Source: Caulobacter sp. X (lineage in GTDB: Bacteria > Pseudomonadota > Alphaproteobacteria > Caulobacterales > Caulobacteraceae). From it: a stretch of 64,000 nt of DNA. Shown piece by piece: positions 16,304 to 25,652 of the stretch (the first letter of the stretch is position 1; each line of letters starts with the position of its first letter). The notes beneath the pieces were generated by a model, which worked only from the letters and a program-made list of their open reading frames with translations, ran no database searches and was not told the origin of the DNA. Position numbers and translations under genes: made by a program. Location: positions 434,001-498,000 of the forward strand of contig NZ_PEGF01000001.1 of NCBI RefSeq assembly GCF_002742635.1. Direction: 5' to 3'.

Positions 16304-18673
16304 TCAATAGAGGCCGCTCAAGGGATCGACCTTTTGCGGCGGCTTGCCCGGTTGGGCTTGAGGCTGTGGAACCGGCGGCAAACCGGGCGTCAGCTCGTTG
16401 TAGGGGATCGGGCCGATGGGGGCGACCTCCACCTTGGGCTCGGTGCCCGGGCGGAAGGCCTCGCGGACGCCACGCACCAGGGCGAACTTGGCGTTCTTCG
16501 GCGGCTTGAAGTCAACGACCGGCTGGCCTTCCAGCGCGACCTTCATGAAGTCCATGAACACCGGCACGGGACCGGCCGCGCCGGTTTCGCCCTCGCCCAG
16601 CGAGCGGTTGTCGTCGAAGCCGAAGAACACGCCGACGATCAGGTTGGGCGAGTAGCCGACGAACCAGGCGCTGCGGTACTCGTTGGTGGTGCCGGTCTTG
16701 CCGGCCAGAGGGCGACCCAACGAGCTGACGGCGGCGGCGGTGCCGCGCTGGACCACGCCCTGCAGCATCGAGGTGATCTGGTAGGCCGTGACCGGATCCA
16801 TGATCTGGTCCCCCGGCGCGGCGAAGCGCGGGCTCTCGTCGCCATTGAAGCCGGCGTTGCAGCGCTCGCAGTCGCGCTTGTCGGCGCGGAAGATGACCTT
16901 GCCCTCGCGGTCCTGGACCAGCTCGATCAGATGCGGGTCGATCCGGCGGCCGCCATTGACGAACGGCGCGTAGGCGGCGGTCAGCTTGAAGGGCGTGGTC
17001 TCCCCCGCCCCCAGCGCCATGGCCAGCACCGGGTCCATGTCCTTGACGACGCCGGCCCGCTTGGCGAAGTCGACGATCTTCTTCATGCCGACGCTCTGGG
17101 CCAGCCGCACGGTCATGGCGTTGATCGACTGCTCCAGGCCCTTGCGCAGCGGCTGCGCGCCGTAGAACTCCTTGTGATAGTTCTCCGGGCTCCAGTCCTG
17201 GCCGTTGGCGCCCTTCAGGGTGATCGGCGCGTCGACCACCACGCTGGCCGGCGTATAGCCGTTCTCCAGGGCCGTGGCGTAGACGAAAGGCTTGAACGAC
17301 GAGCCGGGTTGGCGCTGGGCCTGGGTGGCGCGGTTGAAGTTCGAGAGCGAATAGCTGTAGCCGCCGACCAGGGCCACGATCCGGCCGGTATAGGGCTCCA
17401 TCGCCACCAGGGCGCCGTTGACCGCCGGCACCTGGCGCAGGCGGTAGCCGCCGCCGCTGGCGGCCTTCTCGACGAAGACGAGGTCGCCGGCCTTCAGGCC
17501 CTTGCCGGCCTTGGCCCAAGTCATGTCCTCGCCGACGATCTGGCCTTCGCCCTCGCCCTTGACCAGGCGCACCTGGCCGCCGTTCGAGGTGACCAGGGCG
17601 GGACGCCAGGCGCTGCGCTCGGACGGGATCGGCTTGGCCAGGGCGGTCTTTTCCCAGTTGAGATCGGTGGATTCCACATGACCCCAGGCCCCGCGCCAGC
17701 CGTGGCGACGGTCGTAGCGTTCCAGGCCGTCCATCAGCGACGCGCGCGCGGCGGTCTGCAGCCGCGGATCGAGCGTGGTGCGCATGTAGTAGCCACCCTC
17801 GTTCAGGCGGGGGCCGAGCGTGGCCATGCCGCGCTGGCGAACTTCCTCGACGAAGTAGTCGGCGTCGCGATAGGCGGCGCGCTTGGGCGCGGCCTGGACG
17901 ACGAGGTCTTCGGCCATGGCCTGCTGGGCTTGAACCTTCGTGATCCAGCCTTGCTCGGCCATCTGGCCCAGCACCCAGTTGCGACGGGCCATGGCCTTGG
18001 CCTTGTTGCGGATCGGGTGATAGTTGTCCGGCCCCTTGGGCAGCGAGGCCAGATAGGCGCACTGGGCCAGGGTCAGGTCCGGCAGCGACTTGCCGAAGTA
18101 GTTGTAGGCGGCCGCGCCGACGCCGAACGAGCGATAGCCCAGCCAGATCTCGTTCAGATAGAGCTCGAGGATCTGCTGCTTGGTCAGTGATTGCTCCAGC
18201 CGGCTGGCCAGGATCGCTTCCTTGAACTTGCGCCCGACCGTGGCGTCGCTGGTCAGAAGGACGTTCTTGGCGACCTGCTGGGTGATGGTCGAGCCGCCCT
18301 CCAACCGCTTGCCGCGGATGGCGTTGCCGACATTCTTGATCATCGCCCGCGACAGGCCGCCGACATCGACGCCGCCATGGGTGAAGAAGTTGCGATCCTC
18401 GGCCGCCAGGAAGGCCTGGGCCAGCTGCGGCGGAATCTGGTCGTAGGGGATGAAGATCCGGCGTTCCTTGGAGTACTCGCCGATCAGGGTGCCGTCCCAG
18501 GCGTAGACGCGCGTGGCGGTGGGCGGACGGTAGTCCTGCAGCTCGCCGGCGTCGGGCATGTCGTGGAACAGCCAGGCCGCGTAGATCGCGATCGCGAATC
18601 CCGCGACGGCGATGAGCGACAGCACCGCCACGCCCGCGATGGCCATCCATCGTTCGCTGGGTTTCAGATCCAC
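16304..18673 (-). CDS. mrcA: Penicillin-binding protein 1A (bifunctional class A PBP)
   Basis: A 789-residue class A PBP that polymerises and cross-links peptidoglycan. A membrane anchor spans about residues 11-36. The GT51 glycosyltransferase domain follows, with EDRNFFTHGG (catalytic Glu near residue 92) and STITQQVAKN. An OB-like insert is at about 310-410. The transpeptidase domain has the active Ser in PGSSFKPF (about residue 459), SIN in LEQSINAMT and AGKTGTTNEYRSAWF. The C-terminal tail is Pro-rich. The start is GTG at 18673. It lies downstream of amiC on the same strand with a 126-nt gap; both serve wall growth. Confidence 0.95.
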   Translation of the reverse strand: MDLKPSERWMAIAGVAVLSLIAVAGFAIAIYAAWLFHDMPDAGELQDYRPPTATRVYAWDGTLIGEYSKERRIFIPYDQIPPQLAQAFLAAEDRNFFTHGGVDVGGLSRAMIKNVGNAIRGKRLEGGSTITQQVAKNVLLTSDATVGRKFKEAILASRLEQSLTKQQILELYLNEIWLGYRSFGVGAAAYNYFGKSLPDLTLAQCAYLASLPKGPDNYHPIRNKAKAMARRNWVLGQMAEQGWITKVQAQQAMAEDLVVQAAPKRAAYRDADYFVEEVRQRGMATLGPRLNEGGYYMRTTLDPRLQTAARASLMDGLERYDRRHGWRGAWGHVESTDLNWEKTALAKPIPSERSAWRPALVTSNGGQVRLVKGEGEGQIVGEDMTWAKAGKGLKAGDLVFVEKAASGGGYRLRQVPAVNGALVAMEPYTGRIVALVGGYSYSLSNFNRATQAQRQPGSSFKPFVYATALENGYTPASVVVDAPITLKGANGQDWSPENYHKEFYGAQPLRKGLEQSINAMTVRLAQSVGMKKIVDFAKRAGVVKDMDPVLAMALGAGETTPFKLTAAYAPFVNGGRRIDPHLIELVQDREGKVIFRADKRDCERCNAGFNGDESPRFAAPGDQIMDPVTAYQITSMLQGVVQRGTAAAVSSLGRPLAGKTGTTNEYRSAWFVGYSPNLIVGVFFGFDDNRSLGEGETGAAGPVPVFMDFMKVALEGQPVVDFKPPKNAKFALVRGVREAFRPGTEPKVEVAPIGPIPYNELTPGLPPVPQPQAQPGKPPQKVDPLSGLY

Positions 18674-18799
18674 GCGACCTCCGTCGAGGCGGACGCCCTC
18701 GCCCGCCGCACACCTAGACTTCGATCGTCCGGCGCACGGCGCGAACGTTCGCTCCAGTGATTAGAGCGCGGCGCGCGAAAGGGGAAGCGGACCTTTCGG

Positions 18800-19999
18800 T
18801 CAGGACTTGCGGACGTCCGACGAGAAATAGGCCTCGATGGAGTCGCCGACAGCATCGACCAGGCGGGCGCGGCTGGCCTTGTTGGTCAGGAACGCCTCAT
18901 CCTCGGGATTGGTGATGAAGCCCATCTCCAGCAGCACGGCCGGCACATCCGGCGCCAGCAGCACGAAGAAGCCGGCGTCGCGGTGGCTGCGACGCAGCAG
19001 CGCCGTCTCCTCGCCGACATTGGCCAGCAGCAGCTGGGCGAAGGTGGCCGAGCGATTCTTGGTCGCGCGTTGCGACAGGTCGAGCAGGATCTGGCTGACC
19101 GCGCGATCGCGGCCCGGCAGATTGGCCTTCATCAGCCAGTCGTTCTTGTCGAGCACCAGGCCGACCCGGTCGGCGCCCTTCTCGGACAGGGTGTAGACCG
19201 AGGCGCCCCGCGTGGTGACGTCGGGCCCGGAATCGGCGTGCAGCGAGATGAAGAGGTCTGCGTCGGCGCGACGAGCGATCTGCACGCGGCCTTCCAGCGG
19301 CACGAAGGTGTCGGTCTCGCGCGTCAGGACAACCTGATAGCGGCCGGTCTTCTCCAGACGCGCCTTCAGAGCCTTGGCCGTGGCCAGGGTGACGTCCTTT
19401 TCAAAGGCGTTCGCGCCCAGGGCGCCCGAGTCCTTGCCGCCGTGACCGGCGTCGATGACGATCACCTTCTTCAGACGCAGCGGCGCGGCCTTGATCGGCG
19501 CGCTGACCATCGAGAGGCGCGGCGCGGCCTGGGACGTGGCGGGAGCCGCCCCGCCGTCGACGGCCTTGAGGTCGATGACATAACGATAGGCGGTGGCGCC
19601 GTCGCCTGGCGGCAGCAGGAAGCGGCGGCGGACCTCGACCTTTCCGGCCAGTTCCAGGCGCAGACGGGCGCCGCCGGCGGCCTCGTCGATCAGCCAGTGC
19701 TTGACCAGACCTTGGCCGGAGCCCTGCAGGTCGCCGGAAATGGTGATGTTCGGCAGCGCCAGCACGAGGCGCTGGTCGCTGGCGCCGTCCGACAGCAGCT
19801 TGCCAGCGGCGGCGCGGTCCAGGTCGATCACGACGCGGGTCTCAGTCCGGTCGCCGCCGAAGCGGACCTTCTGCACGCCCGAAGGCGCGGCGGGCCCCTG
19901 GGCGGTCGCGACGGCGACGCCGGCGACGGTCATGCCGCCGACGATCAGGGCCGCCCTGAACCAACCCATACGGGCCAGACTGATGAGAACCTTACGCAT
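18800..19999 (-). CDS. amiC: N-acetylmuramoyl-L-alanine amidase AmiC
   Basis: A 399-residue periplasmic amidase that cuts the amide bond between MurNAc and the stem peptide for cell separation. It has a signal peptide over about residues 1-34 (cleavage near VATAQG), an AMIN domain at about 45-145 for septal localisation, and an amidase_3 domain from about 178. The first zinc motif is VIDAGHGGKDSG, then ISLHADSG, and the C-terminal catalytic Glu is in LLEMGFITNPED. Caulobacter is reported to rely on a single such amidase. It is divergent from rne. Confidence 0.94.
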   Translation of the reverse strand: MRKVLISLARMGWFRAALIVGGMTVAGVAVATAQGPAAPSGVQKVRFGGDRTETRVVIDLDRAAAGKLLSDGASDQRLVLALPNITISGDLQGSGQGLVKHWLIDEAAGGARLRLELAGKVEVRRRFLLPPGDGATAYRYVIDLKAVDGGAAPATSQAAPRLSMVSAPIKAAPLRLKKVIVIDAGHGGKDSGALGANAFEKDVTLATAKALKARLEKTGRYQVVLTRETDTFVPLEGRVQIARRADADLFISLHADSGPDVTTRGASVYTLSEKGADRVGLVLDKNDWLMKANLPGRDRAVSQILLDLSQRATKNRSATFAQLLLANVGEETALLRRSHRDAGFFVLLAPDVPAVLLEMGFITNPEDEAFLTNKASRARLVDAVGDSIEAYFSSDVRKS

Positions 20000-20009
20000 A
20001 CCCGCCCGC

Positions 20010-20039
20010 GTTAGCCGGATTTGGTGAACCGATCGTCAA
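20010..20039 (-). promoter_or_regulatory. Candidate amiC promoter
   Basis: On the minus strand TTGACGA (20039-20033) is followed after 17 nt by GTTAGC complement GCTAAC (20015-20010). The -35 is excellent and the -10 partial; the spacing is nearer the E. coli optimum than the usual Caulobacter one. Confidence 0.4.
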
Positions 20040-20542
20040 TATCGGCCCGAGGGGGTAGCCAAAGGGTTAAGTCCTGATCGACGTGGAAAGCTTTTCTTTT
20101 CCGCGCCAATGTGGCTACAGTCGCGCCGCGTGCGAAGTTCCGTGATCGTCACGACTGCGTGCGGGCTGCTCTGGTTTCGAAAGAGGTCCTGAACCCCTTC
20201 CGTCGCCGGGTCAGCAGACTACATGGTTCGAGATCCGGCAGACCGTGGGGGCAAGACGCCTACCGAGACGCCGTATCGCGGGGCCCGCGTCGGGCTCAAA
20301 CGCCTCCTGGCGACGACGCGCCATCCGATCCGCGCCACCTGGCGCGACATACGAAACATCCAATCCGCGCCTCGCGCGGTAGGGACAAAACGAAACCCCA
20401 ATGGGCTGCGCCGCACCCGACCGCCTTTGGCACCCGACCCTTCGCAACCGCGCTGGCGGGGCGACGGTCGGCGACGCGCGCGTCCTTCATTCATATCGGC
20501 GACCGGGCCTCGCGCCCGCCGCGCGCCGTGGAGACTTCCTTA
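20040..20542 (+). promoter_or_regulatory. Long 5' leader region of rne
   Basis: About 500 nt without a supported gene. Near its left end, ctttt-rich DNA precedes gtGGCTACAGTC (GCTACAGT, about 20113-20120), a possible -10 for rne, which would give a leader of about 420 nt. The rest is GC-rich with many short inverted repeats. The region is open in the rne frame back to 20111, but the translation is Arg/Pro-rich and unlike RNase E, so I treat it as untranslated. E. coli rne has a long autoregulatory leader; a similar role here is inference. Confidence 0.45.
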
Positions 20543-23278
20543 ATGTCGAAGAAGATGCTGATCGACGCAGCACACGCCGAAGAGACGCGTGTGGTCGTCG
20601 TGGACGGAACCCGGGTTGAAGAGTTCGATTTCGAGAGCCAGACCCGCAAACAGCTTCGTGGAAATATCTATCTCGCCAAGGTGACCCGCGTCGAACCCAG
20701 CCTGCAGGCTGCGTTCGTCGAGTACGGCGGCAATCGTCACGGCTTCCTGGCGTTCAACGAAATCCACCCGGACTACTACCAGATCCCCGTCGCCGACCGC
20801 GAAGCGCTGATGCGCGACGACTCTGGTGACGACGAGGACGACACGCCGATCTCGCGTCGCGCCACGGGCGGCGATGACGAGGACGACGTCAACGGCGAAG
20901 ACACCGCGATCGACGACGACGAAGACGACGTCGAAGAAGAGCTGGCGCGCCGCAAGCGCCGGCTGATGCGCAAGTACAAGATCCAGGAAGTGATCCGCCG
21001 CCGGCAGATCATGCTGGTCCAGGTCGTCAAGGAAGAGCGCGGCAACAAGGGGGCGGCCCTGACCACCTACCTCTCGCTAGCCGGCCGCTACGGCGTCCTG
21101 ATGCCCAACACCGCCCGCGGCGGCGGCATCAGCCGCAAGATCACGGCGGTCACCGACCGCAAGCGCCTGAAGAGCGTCGTCCAGAGCCTGGACGTGCCGC
21201 AGGGCATGGGCCTGATTGTCCGCACGGCCGGCGCCAAGCGCACCAAGGCCGAGATCAAGCGCGACTACGAATATCTGCTGCGTTTGTGGGAAAACATCCG
21301 CGACAACACGCTGCACTCGGTCGCGCCGGCGCTGATCTACGAGGAAGAAGACCTCGTCAAACGCGCCATCCGCGATATGTACGACAAGGACCTGGACGGC
21401 ATCTGGGTCGAGGGCGACGCCGGCTACAAGGAAGCGCGTGACTTCATGCGCATGCTGATGCCGAGCCAGGCCAAGAAGGTCTTCAACTACCGCGACCCGA
21501 CCCCGCTGTTCGTCAAGAACAAGATCGAGGACCACCTGGCCCAGATCTATTCGCCGGTCGTGCCGCTGAAGTCCGGCGGCTATCTGGTGATCAACCAGAC
21601 CGAGGCCCTGGTCGCCATCGACGTCAACTCGGGCAAGGCCACGCGCGAGCGCAACATCGAGGCCACCGCGCTCAAGACGAACTGCGAAGCCGCCGAGGAA
21701 GCCGCGCGCCAGCTGCGCCTGCGCGACCTGGCCGGCCTGATCGTCATCGACTTCATCGACATGGATGAAGCCAAGAATAACCGCACGGTCGAGAAGGTCC
21801 TGAAGGACGCTCTGAAGGACGACCGCGCGCGCATCCAGATGGGCAAGATCTCGGGCTTTGGCCTGATGGAGATCAGCCGTCAGCGCCGCCGCACCGGCGT
21901 GCTGGAAGGCACCACCCACGTGTGCGAACACTGCGAAGGCACCGGCCGCGTCCGCTCGGTCGAGTCCAGCGCCCTGGCCGCTCTGCGCGCGGTCGAGGCC
22001 GAGGCTCTGAAGGGGTCGGGCAGCGTGATCCTGAAGGTCTCGCGCGCGGTCGGCCTCTATATCCTGAACGAAAAGCGCGCCTACCTGCAGCGCCTGCTGG
22101 AGACGCACGGCCTGTTCGTGACCGTGACGGTCGACGACAGCCTGCGCGCCGGCGACCAGGAGATCGAGCGCACCGAGCTTGGCGAGCGTATCGCCGTCGC
22201 GCCGGCGCCCTATGTCGACGAGGACGATGACTTCGACGACGCGGCCTACGAGGACGAAGCCGAGGACGACGAGGAAATCCTCGAGGACGAGGAAGACATC
22301 GAGCGCGAAGACACCGACGACGACGAGGCCTCGGCCCGCAAGCAGGCGCGCGATGACGACCGTGGCGACCGCAAGGGCCGCCGCCGTCGCGACCGCCGTC
22401 GCGGCCGTCGCGACGACCGTGAGACGGACGTCGAAGTCGACGGCGAAGCCGAAGGCGACGAGGAAGACGCCGACGACCGCGCCGAGTTCGGCGACGAGGA
22501 CGAGGACGCCCGCCGTCGTCGTCGCCGTCGCGGTCGCCGCGGCGGTCGTCGCGGCGGTCGCGAGGATGGCGATCGTCAGACCGACGCCTATGTCTGGATC
22601 CGTCCGCGCGTCCCGTTTGGCGAGAACGTCTTCACTTGGCACGACCCGGCCGCCCTTGTCGGCGGCAATGGCGGCGAAGGCCGTCGCCCCGCGCCGGAAG
22701 CTCGCGCCGAGGCTCCGACCGAACGTCCCGAGCGCGCCGAACGTGAGGAGCGCCCCGCTCGCGAACGCGGCCGTCGCGGTCGTGACCGCGGTCGCCGCAA
22801 CCGCGACGAAGCGCCGGTCGCCGAGGCCGCCGTGGCCGAAGCCGCCTCGCCCGTCGAGGTCGTGACCGCCGCCGAACCGGCCGAGCCGTTCGAAGCGCCG
22901 ATCCTGGCCCCGCCGGTGATCTCCGCGCCGCCGGCCGACGTCTGGGTCGAGCTGCCGGAAGCCGAGGAAGCGCCGAAGAAGCCCAAGCGCACCCGCTCGC
23001 GCAGCAAGAAAGCGACCGCCGAGGTCGCCGAGGCGGCCGAGGCCGTGGCTGAAGTCGTCACCGAATCGGCTGCGGTCGCTCCGCCCGAGCCGGAAGCCGC
23101 GCCGGTGGTCGCAGCCGCGCCCGCGCCGGCTCCGGAACCGGAACCGGAGGTCGTGGCGCCCCAGGCCGTGACGCCAGAGGTCGTGACGGAAGCCGAGCCG
23201 GCCGCTCCGGCCGAGCCCGATCCGGCCGAGATCACCACCCCGCCCGAAAAGCCGCGTCGCGGCTGGTGGCGCCGGTAG
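20543..23278 (+). CDS. rne: Ribonuclease E
   Basis: A 911-residue endoribonuclease, the core of the RNA degradosome. It has an S1 domain at residues 38-185, interrupted by a very acidic insertion at about 92-132 (runs of Asp/Glu) followed by a basic helix. The catalytic DNase I-like domain follows, with AIDVNSGKATRERN and LIVIDFIDMD (metal-binding Asp residues), then the zinc link CEHCEGTGR. After about residue 560 the tail is disordered, with alternating acidic and Arg-rich blocks and Ala/Pro repeats. It ends EKPRRGWWRR, the GWW motif known to bind PNPase in Caulobacter. The ATG at 20543 has GGAG nine bases upstream. Confidence 0.96.
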   Translation: MSKKMLIDAAHAEETRVVVVDGTRVEEFDFESQTRKQLRGNIYLAKVTRVEPSLQAAFVEYGGNRHGFLAFNEIHPDYYQIPVADREALMRDDSGDDEDDTPISRRATGGDDEDDVNGEDTAIDDDEDDVEEELARRKRRLMRKYKIQEVIRRRQIMLVQVVKEERGNKGAALTTYLSLAGRYGVLMPNTARGGGISRKITAVTDRKRLKSVVQSLDVPQGMGLIVRTAGAKRTKAEIKRDYEYLLRLWENIRDNTLHSVAPALIYEEEDLVKRAIRDMYDKDLDGIWVEGDAGYKEARDFMRMLMPSQAKKVFNYRDPTPLFVKNKIEDHLAQIYSPVVPLKSGGYLVINQTEALVAIDVNSGKATRERNIEATALKTNCEAAEEAARQLRLRDLAGLIVIDFIDMDEAKNNRTVEKVLKDALKDDRARIQMGKISGFGLMEISRQRRRTGVLEGTTHVCEHCEGTGRVRSVESSALAALRAVEAEALKGSGSVILKVSRAVGLYILNEKRAYLQRLLETHGLFVTVTVDDSLRAGDQEIERTELGERIAVAPAPYVDEDDDFDDAAYEDEAEDDEEILEDEEDIEREDTDDDEASARKQARDDDRGDRKGRRRRDRRRGRRDDRETDVEVDGEAEGDEEDADDRAEFGDEDEDARRRRRRRGRRGGRRGGREDGDRQTDAYVWIRPRVPFGENVFTWHDPAALVGGNGGEGRRPAPEARAEAPTERPERAEREERPARERGRRGRDRGRRNRDEAPVAEAAVAEAASPVEVVTAAEPAEPFEAPILAPPVISAPPADVWVELPEAEEAPKKPKRTRSRSKKATAEVAEAAEAVAEVVTESAAVAPPEPEAAPVVAAAPAPAPEPEPEVVAPQAVTPEVVTEAEPAAPAEPDPAEITTPPEKPRRGWWRR

Positions 23279-23290
23279 CTGAGCTGAAAA

Positions 23291-23321
23291 CGGCCCGCGC
23301 TTCCGACCGAGGCGCGGGCCG
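23291..23321 (+). terminator. Hairpin after rne
   Basis: A 10-bp GC stem (cggcccgcgc/gcgcgggccg) with an 11-nt loop lies 12 nt after the rne stop. There is no T-run, so it may work as a 3'-end stabiliser or weak terminator. Confidence 0.45.
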
Positions 23322-23418
23322 AAATCGTCGCAGGGGCAGGCGCAAGCCTTGTTCCCTCCGCAAGATGATCCAAGTTAGACTGATCGGGTTCGCGGGGGCG
23401 CGATCTGGAGATCATTCG

Positions 23419-24870
23419 ATGACCTCGCGTCGAGGGCATGCCGGAAAGCGCCAGACTGGGCGTGGCCAGATAGAGCGTCGATTGGTCGTCGCGCTGTCGG
23501 CGCTGTCCATCGTCGCGTCCGGCGTGTCGGTCCCCAAGGTCGCCCTGGCCCAGGACGACGCCCCGTCTCTGATCCGCGACACCGAGATCGAAGAGATTCT
23601 GCATCACGACGCCGACCCGATTTTCGCGGCGGCGGGTCTGGATCCCAGGAACGTCCGGATCCTGATCGTCGGCGACAAGAGCCTGAACGCCTTCGCCACC
23701 CAAGGCTTGCAGATGGGCCTGAACACCGGCCTGATCCTGCAGACCGAGAACCCGAACCAGCTGCGCGGCGTCATCGCCCACGAAACCGGACACTTGGCCG
23801 GCGGCCACCCCATCCGCTCCGACGAGATGATGCGGGCGGGTCTCAAGCCCATGATCCTGACCATGGGTCTGGGCATCCTGGCCGCCCTCGCCGGCTCGCC
23901 CGACGGCGGCGCGGCCCTGATCGCCAACTCCCAGTACGCCGGCGCGCTGGGCGCGCTGGGCTATAGCCGCGAGCAGGAGTCTCGCGCGGACCAGGCCGGC
24001 GCCGGCTTCCTGGAAGCAACAGGTCAATCGGGCCGCGGTCTCGTCGAGTTCTTCGACAACTTCCGCTACCAGGAGGTCTTCGACCAGGCTCGGCGATACG
24101 CCTATTTCCGCAGCCACCCGCTGTCGTCCGAACGCATCGAAGTGCTGCGCAGCCGCGTCGAGCGCCAGCCGCACTACAGCGCCGTCGACACGCCCGAGGA
24201 CATCGCCCAGCACGAGGTGATGAAGGCCAAGCTGGAAGGCTTCATCAATCCGCAGGTCGCCTTGATGAAGTACAAGGAGACCGACGCCAGCTTCCCCGCC
24301 CGCTACGCGCGCGCCATCGCCTACTACCAGATGAAGGATCCGGATCGGTCCTTGAAGCTGATCGACGGCCTGATCGCCAACAATCCCGACAATCCCTATC
24401 TCTGGGAGCTGAAGGGTCAGGTCCTGTTCGAGTTCAACCGCATCGCCCTGGCCGAGGAGCCGCAGCGCAAGTCGGTCGCTCTGAAGCCCGACGCCGCCCT
24501 GCTGCGGGTCAACCTCGGCCAGACCCTGATCAACCTGAATGACCCGGCCAAGGTCGAGGAAGGCGTCAAGGAGCTGAAACGCAGCCTGTTGAACGAGCCC
24601 GACAACACCGTCGCCTGGCGCCTGCTGGCCCAGGCCTATGACAAGCAGAAGAAGGACGGCGAGGCGCGCCTGGCGACCGCCGAGCAGTACTTCTCGCTGG
24701 GTGCCATTCGGGAGGCGCGGGTCTTCGCCATGCGGGCCCGCGAATTGCTGCCCAAGGACACCCCGGACTGGCGCCGCGCCACCGACATCGTCCTGGCCTC
24801 CCGCCCCTCGAACCAGGACCTGAAGGACCTGGCCAAGGACGGCGCCGTGCAATCCAATCTCGGCCGATAG
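23419..24870 (+). CDS. M48 family metalloprotease with TPR repeats (BepA-like), periplasmic
   Basis: A 483-residue exported protease/chaperone. The basic N-terminus and hydrophobic segment (about residues 21-44, ending PKVALAQDD) form a signal peptide. The zinc site is HETGH at 121-125 with the third ligand in SREQESRADQAG. The C-terminal half (about 260-460) is TPR-like helices (e.g. PDNPYLWELKGQVLFE). BepA-type proteins promote or degrade outer membrane proteins such as LptD at the BAM complex (known for E. coli). The ATG at 23419 was chosen because it gives a normal signal peptide. A DsbA-like gene follows 26 nt downstream, consistent with joint envelope quality control. Confidence 0.88.
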   Translation: MTSRRGHAGKRQTGRGQIERRLVVALSALSIVASGVSVPKVALAQDDAPSLIRDTEIEEILHHDADPIFAAAGLDPRNVRILIVGDKSLNAFATQGLQMGLNTGLILQTENPNQLRGVIAHETGHLAGGHPIRSDEMMRAGLKPMILTMGLGILAALAGSPDGGAALIANSQYAGALGALGYSREQESRADQAGAGFLEATGQSGRGLVEFFDNFRYQEVFDQARRYAYFRSHPLSSERIEVLRSRVERQPHYSAVDTPEDIAQHEVMKAKLEGFINPQVALMKYKETDASFPARYARAIAYYQMKDPDRSLKLIDGLIANNPDNPYLWELKGQVLFEFNRIALAEEPQRKSVALKPDAALLRVNLGQTLINLNDPAKVEEGVKELKRSLLNEPDNTVAWRLLAQAYDKQKKDGEARLATAEQYFSLGAIREARVFAMRARELLPKDTPDWRRATDIVLASRPSNQDLKDLAKDGAVQSNLGR

Positions 24871-24896
24871 CCGGCCTGCCTAACCTAGAGATCTCG

Positions 24897-25643
24897 ATGA
24901 CCCTGCTTCGTCGCGCCGCGACCCTCGCTATTCCGCTGGCCATCGCCGGCCTGACCCTCGCCGGCTGCGAGCGGCCCGACGCCAAGCCCAGCGAACGGTT
25001 TGGCGAGAAGGTCCGCGCCTATCTGCTCGAGCACCCCGAGGTGCTGATGGAGGTCAGCCAGAAGCTGCAGGAAAAGCAGGCCAGCCAGCAAGCGGCCTCG
25101 GCCCAGAAGGCGATCGGCCAATATCGGCAGGCGATCGAGCGCGATCCGCGCGACGTCGTGATCAATCCGGCGGGGACCATCACGGTCACCGAGTTTTTCG
25201 ACTACCGCTGCGGCTACTGCAAGCACGCCGCGCCCGAGATCGTGGAGCTGGTCCAGAAGAACCCCGACATTCGCCTGGTGCTAAAGGACTTCGTGATCTT
25301 CGGCCGCGACAGCGAGGCCGCCGCGCGCCTGATGCTGGGCGCCAAGGACCAGGGCAAGAGCCTGGAGCTCTACAAGGCGCTGATGGCCGAGAACGCCCTC
25401 GACGCCGCGGGCGCCCTGCGGATCGCCAAGGGACTGGGGGTCGATCTCGACAAGGCCAAGGCCGCTGGCGAGAGCCAGTCCGTGACCCAGCACTTGGCCG
25501 ACACCGAAGCCCTGGCCAAGACCCTGGCCCTGCAAGGCACGCCGGCTTTCGTGGTGGGCGACACCCTGATCCCGGGCGCCGACATCAACGCGCTCAAGCT
25601 GGCGATCGAGCAGACGCGGGCGAGCAAGGCCAAGGCGGGCTGA
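24897..25643 (+). CDS. DsbA-family thioredoxin-fold lipoprotein
   Basis: A 248-residue exported disulfide oxidoreductase. Residues 1-24 are a lipoprotein signal with lipobox LTLAGC (Cys24). An N-terminal helical segment (about 30-85, LEHPEVLMEVSQKLQEKQ) is of the kind seen in Com1/ScsC-type DsbA proteins, where it mediates oligomerisation. The active site is C105-G-Y-C108 in FFDYRCGYCKHA, with the cis-Pro in GTPAFVVGD. The substrate and direction (oxidase or isomerase) are unknown. It follows the M48 protease closely, and a palindromic repeat element lies just downstream. Confidence 0.88.
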   Translation: MTLLRRAATLAIPLAIAGLTLAGCERPDAKPSERFGEKVRAYLLEHPEVLMEVSQKLQEKQASQQAASAQKAIGQYRQAIERDPRDVVINPAGTITVTEFFDYRCGYCKHAAPEIVELVQKNPDIRLVLKDFVIFGRDSEAAARLMLGAKDQGKSLELYKALMAENALDAAGALRIAKGLGVDLDKAKAAGESQSVTQHLADTEALAKTLALQGTPAFVVGDTLIPGADINALKLAIEQTRASKAKAG

Positions 25644-25652
25644 CAACTATTC

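Noticed and set aside
16512..18713. 733-codon minus-strand frame overlapping PBP1A.
   Set aside because: This is an alternative frame of the same strand; PBP1A motifs are all in the other frame.
18741..18752. Palindrome gcgaacgttcgc between amiC and mrcA as a LexA box.
   Set aside because: It resembles a Gram-positive LexA site, but alphaproteobacterial LexA uses direct repeats GTTC-N7-GTTC, absent here.
20111..20542. In-frame open stretch before rne that would add 144 residues to RNase E.
   Set aside because: It is Arg/Pro-rich and unlike RNase E N-termini; the conserved start is at 20543 with a Shine-Dalgarno.
22370..22570. Repeated cgtcg/ggtcgtcg units as a CRISPR or tandem repeat array.
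   Set aside because: These are Arg-codon runs inside the disordered tail of RNase E, with no spacers.
22588..24852. 754-codon open frame on the minus strand opposite rne and the M48 protease.
   Set aside because: It has low-complexity translation with no family features; the opposite strand holds real genes.
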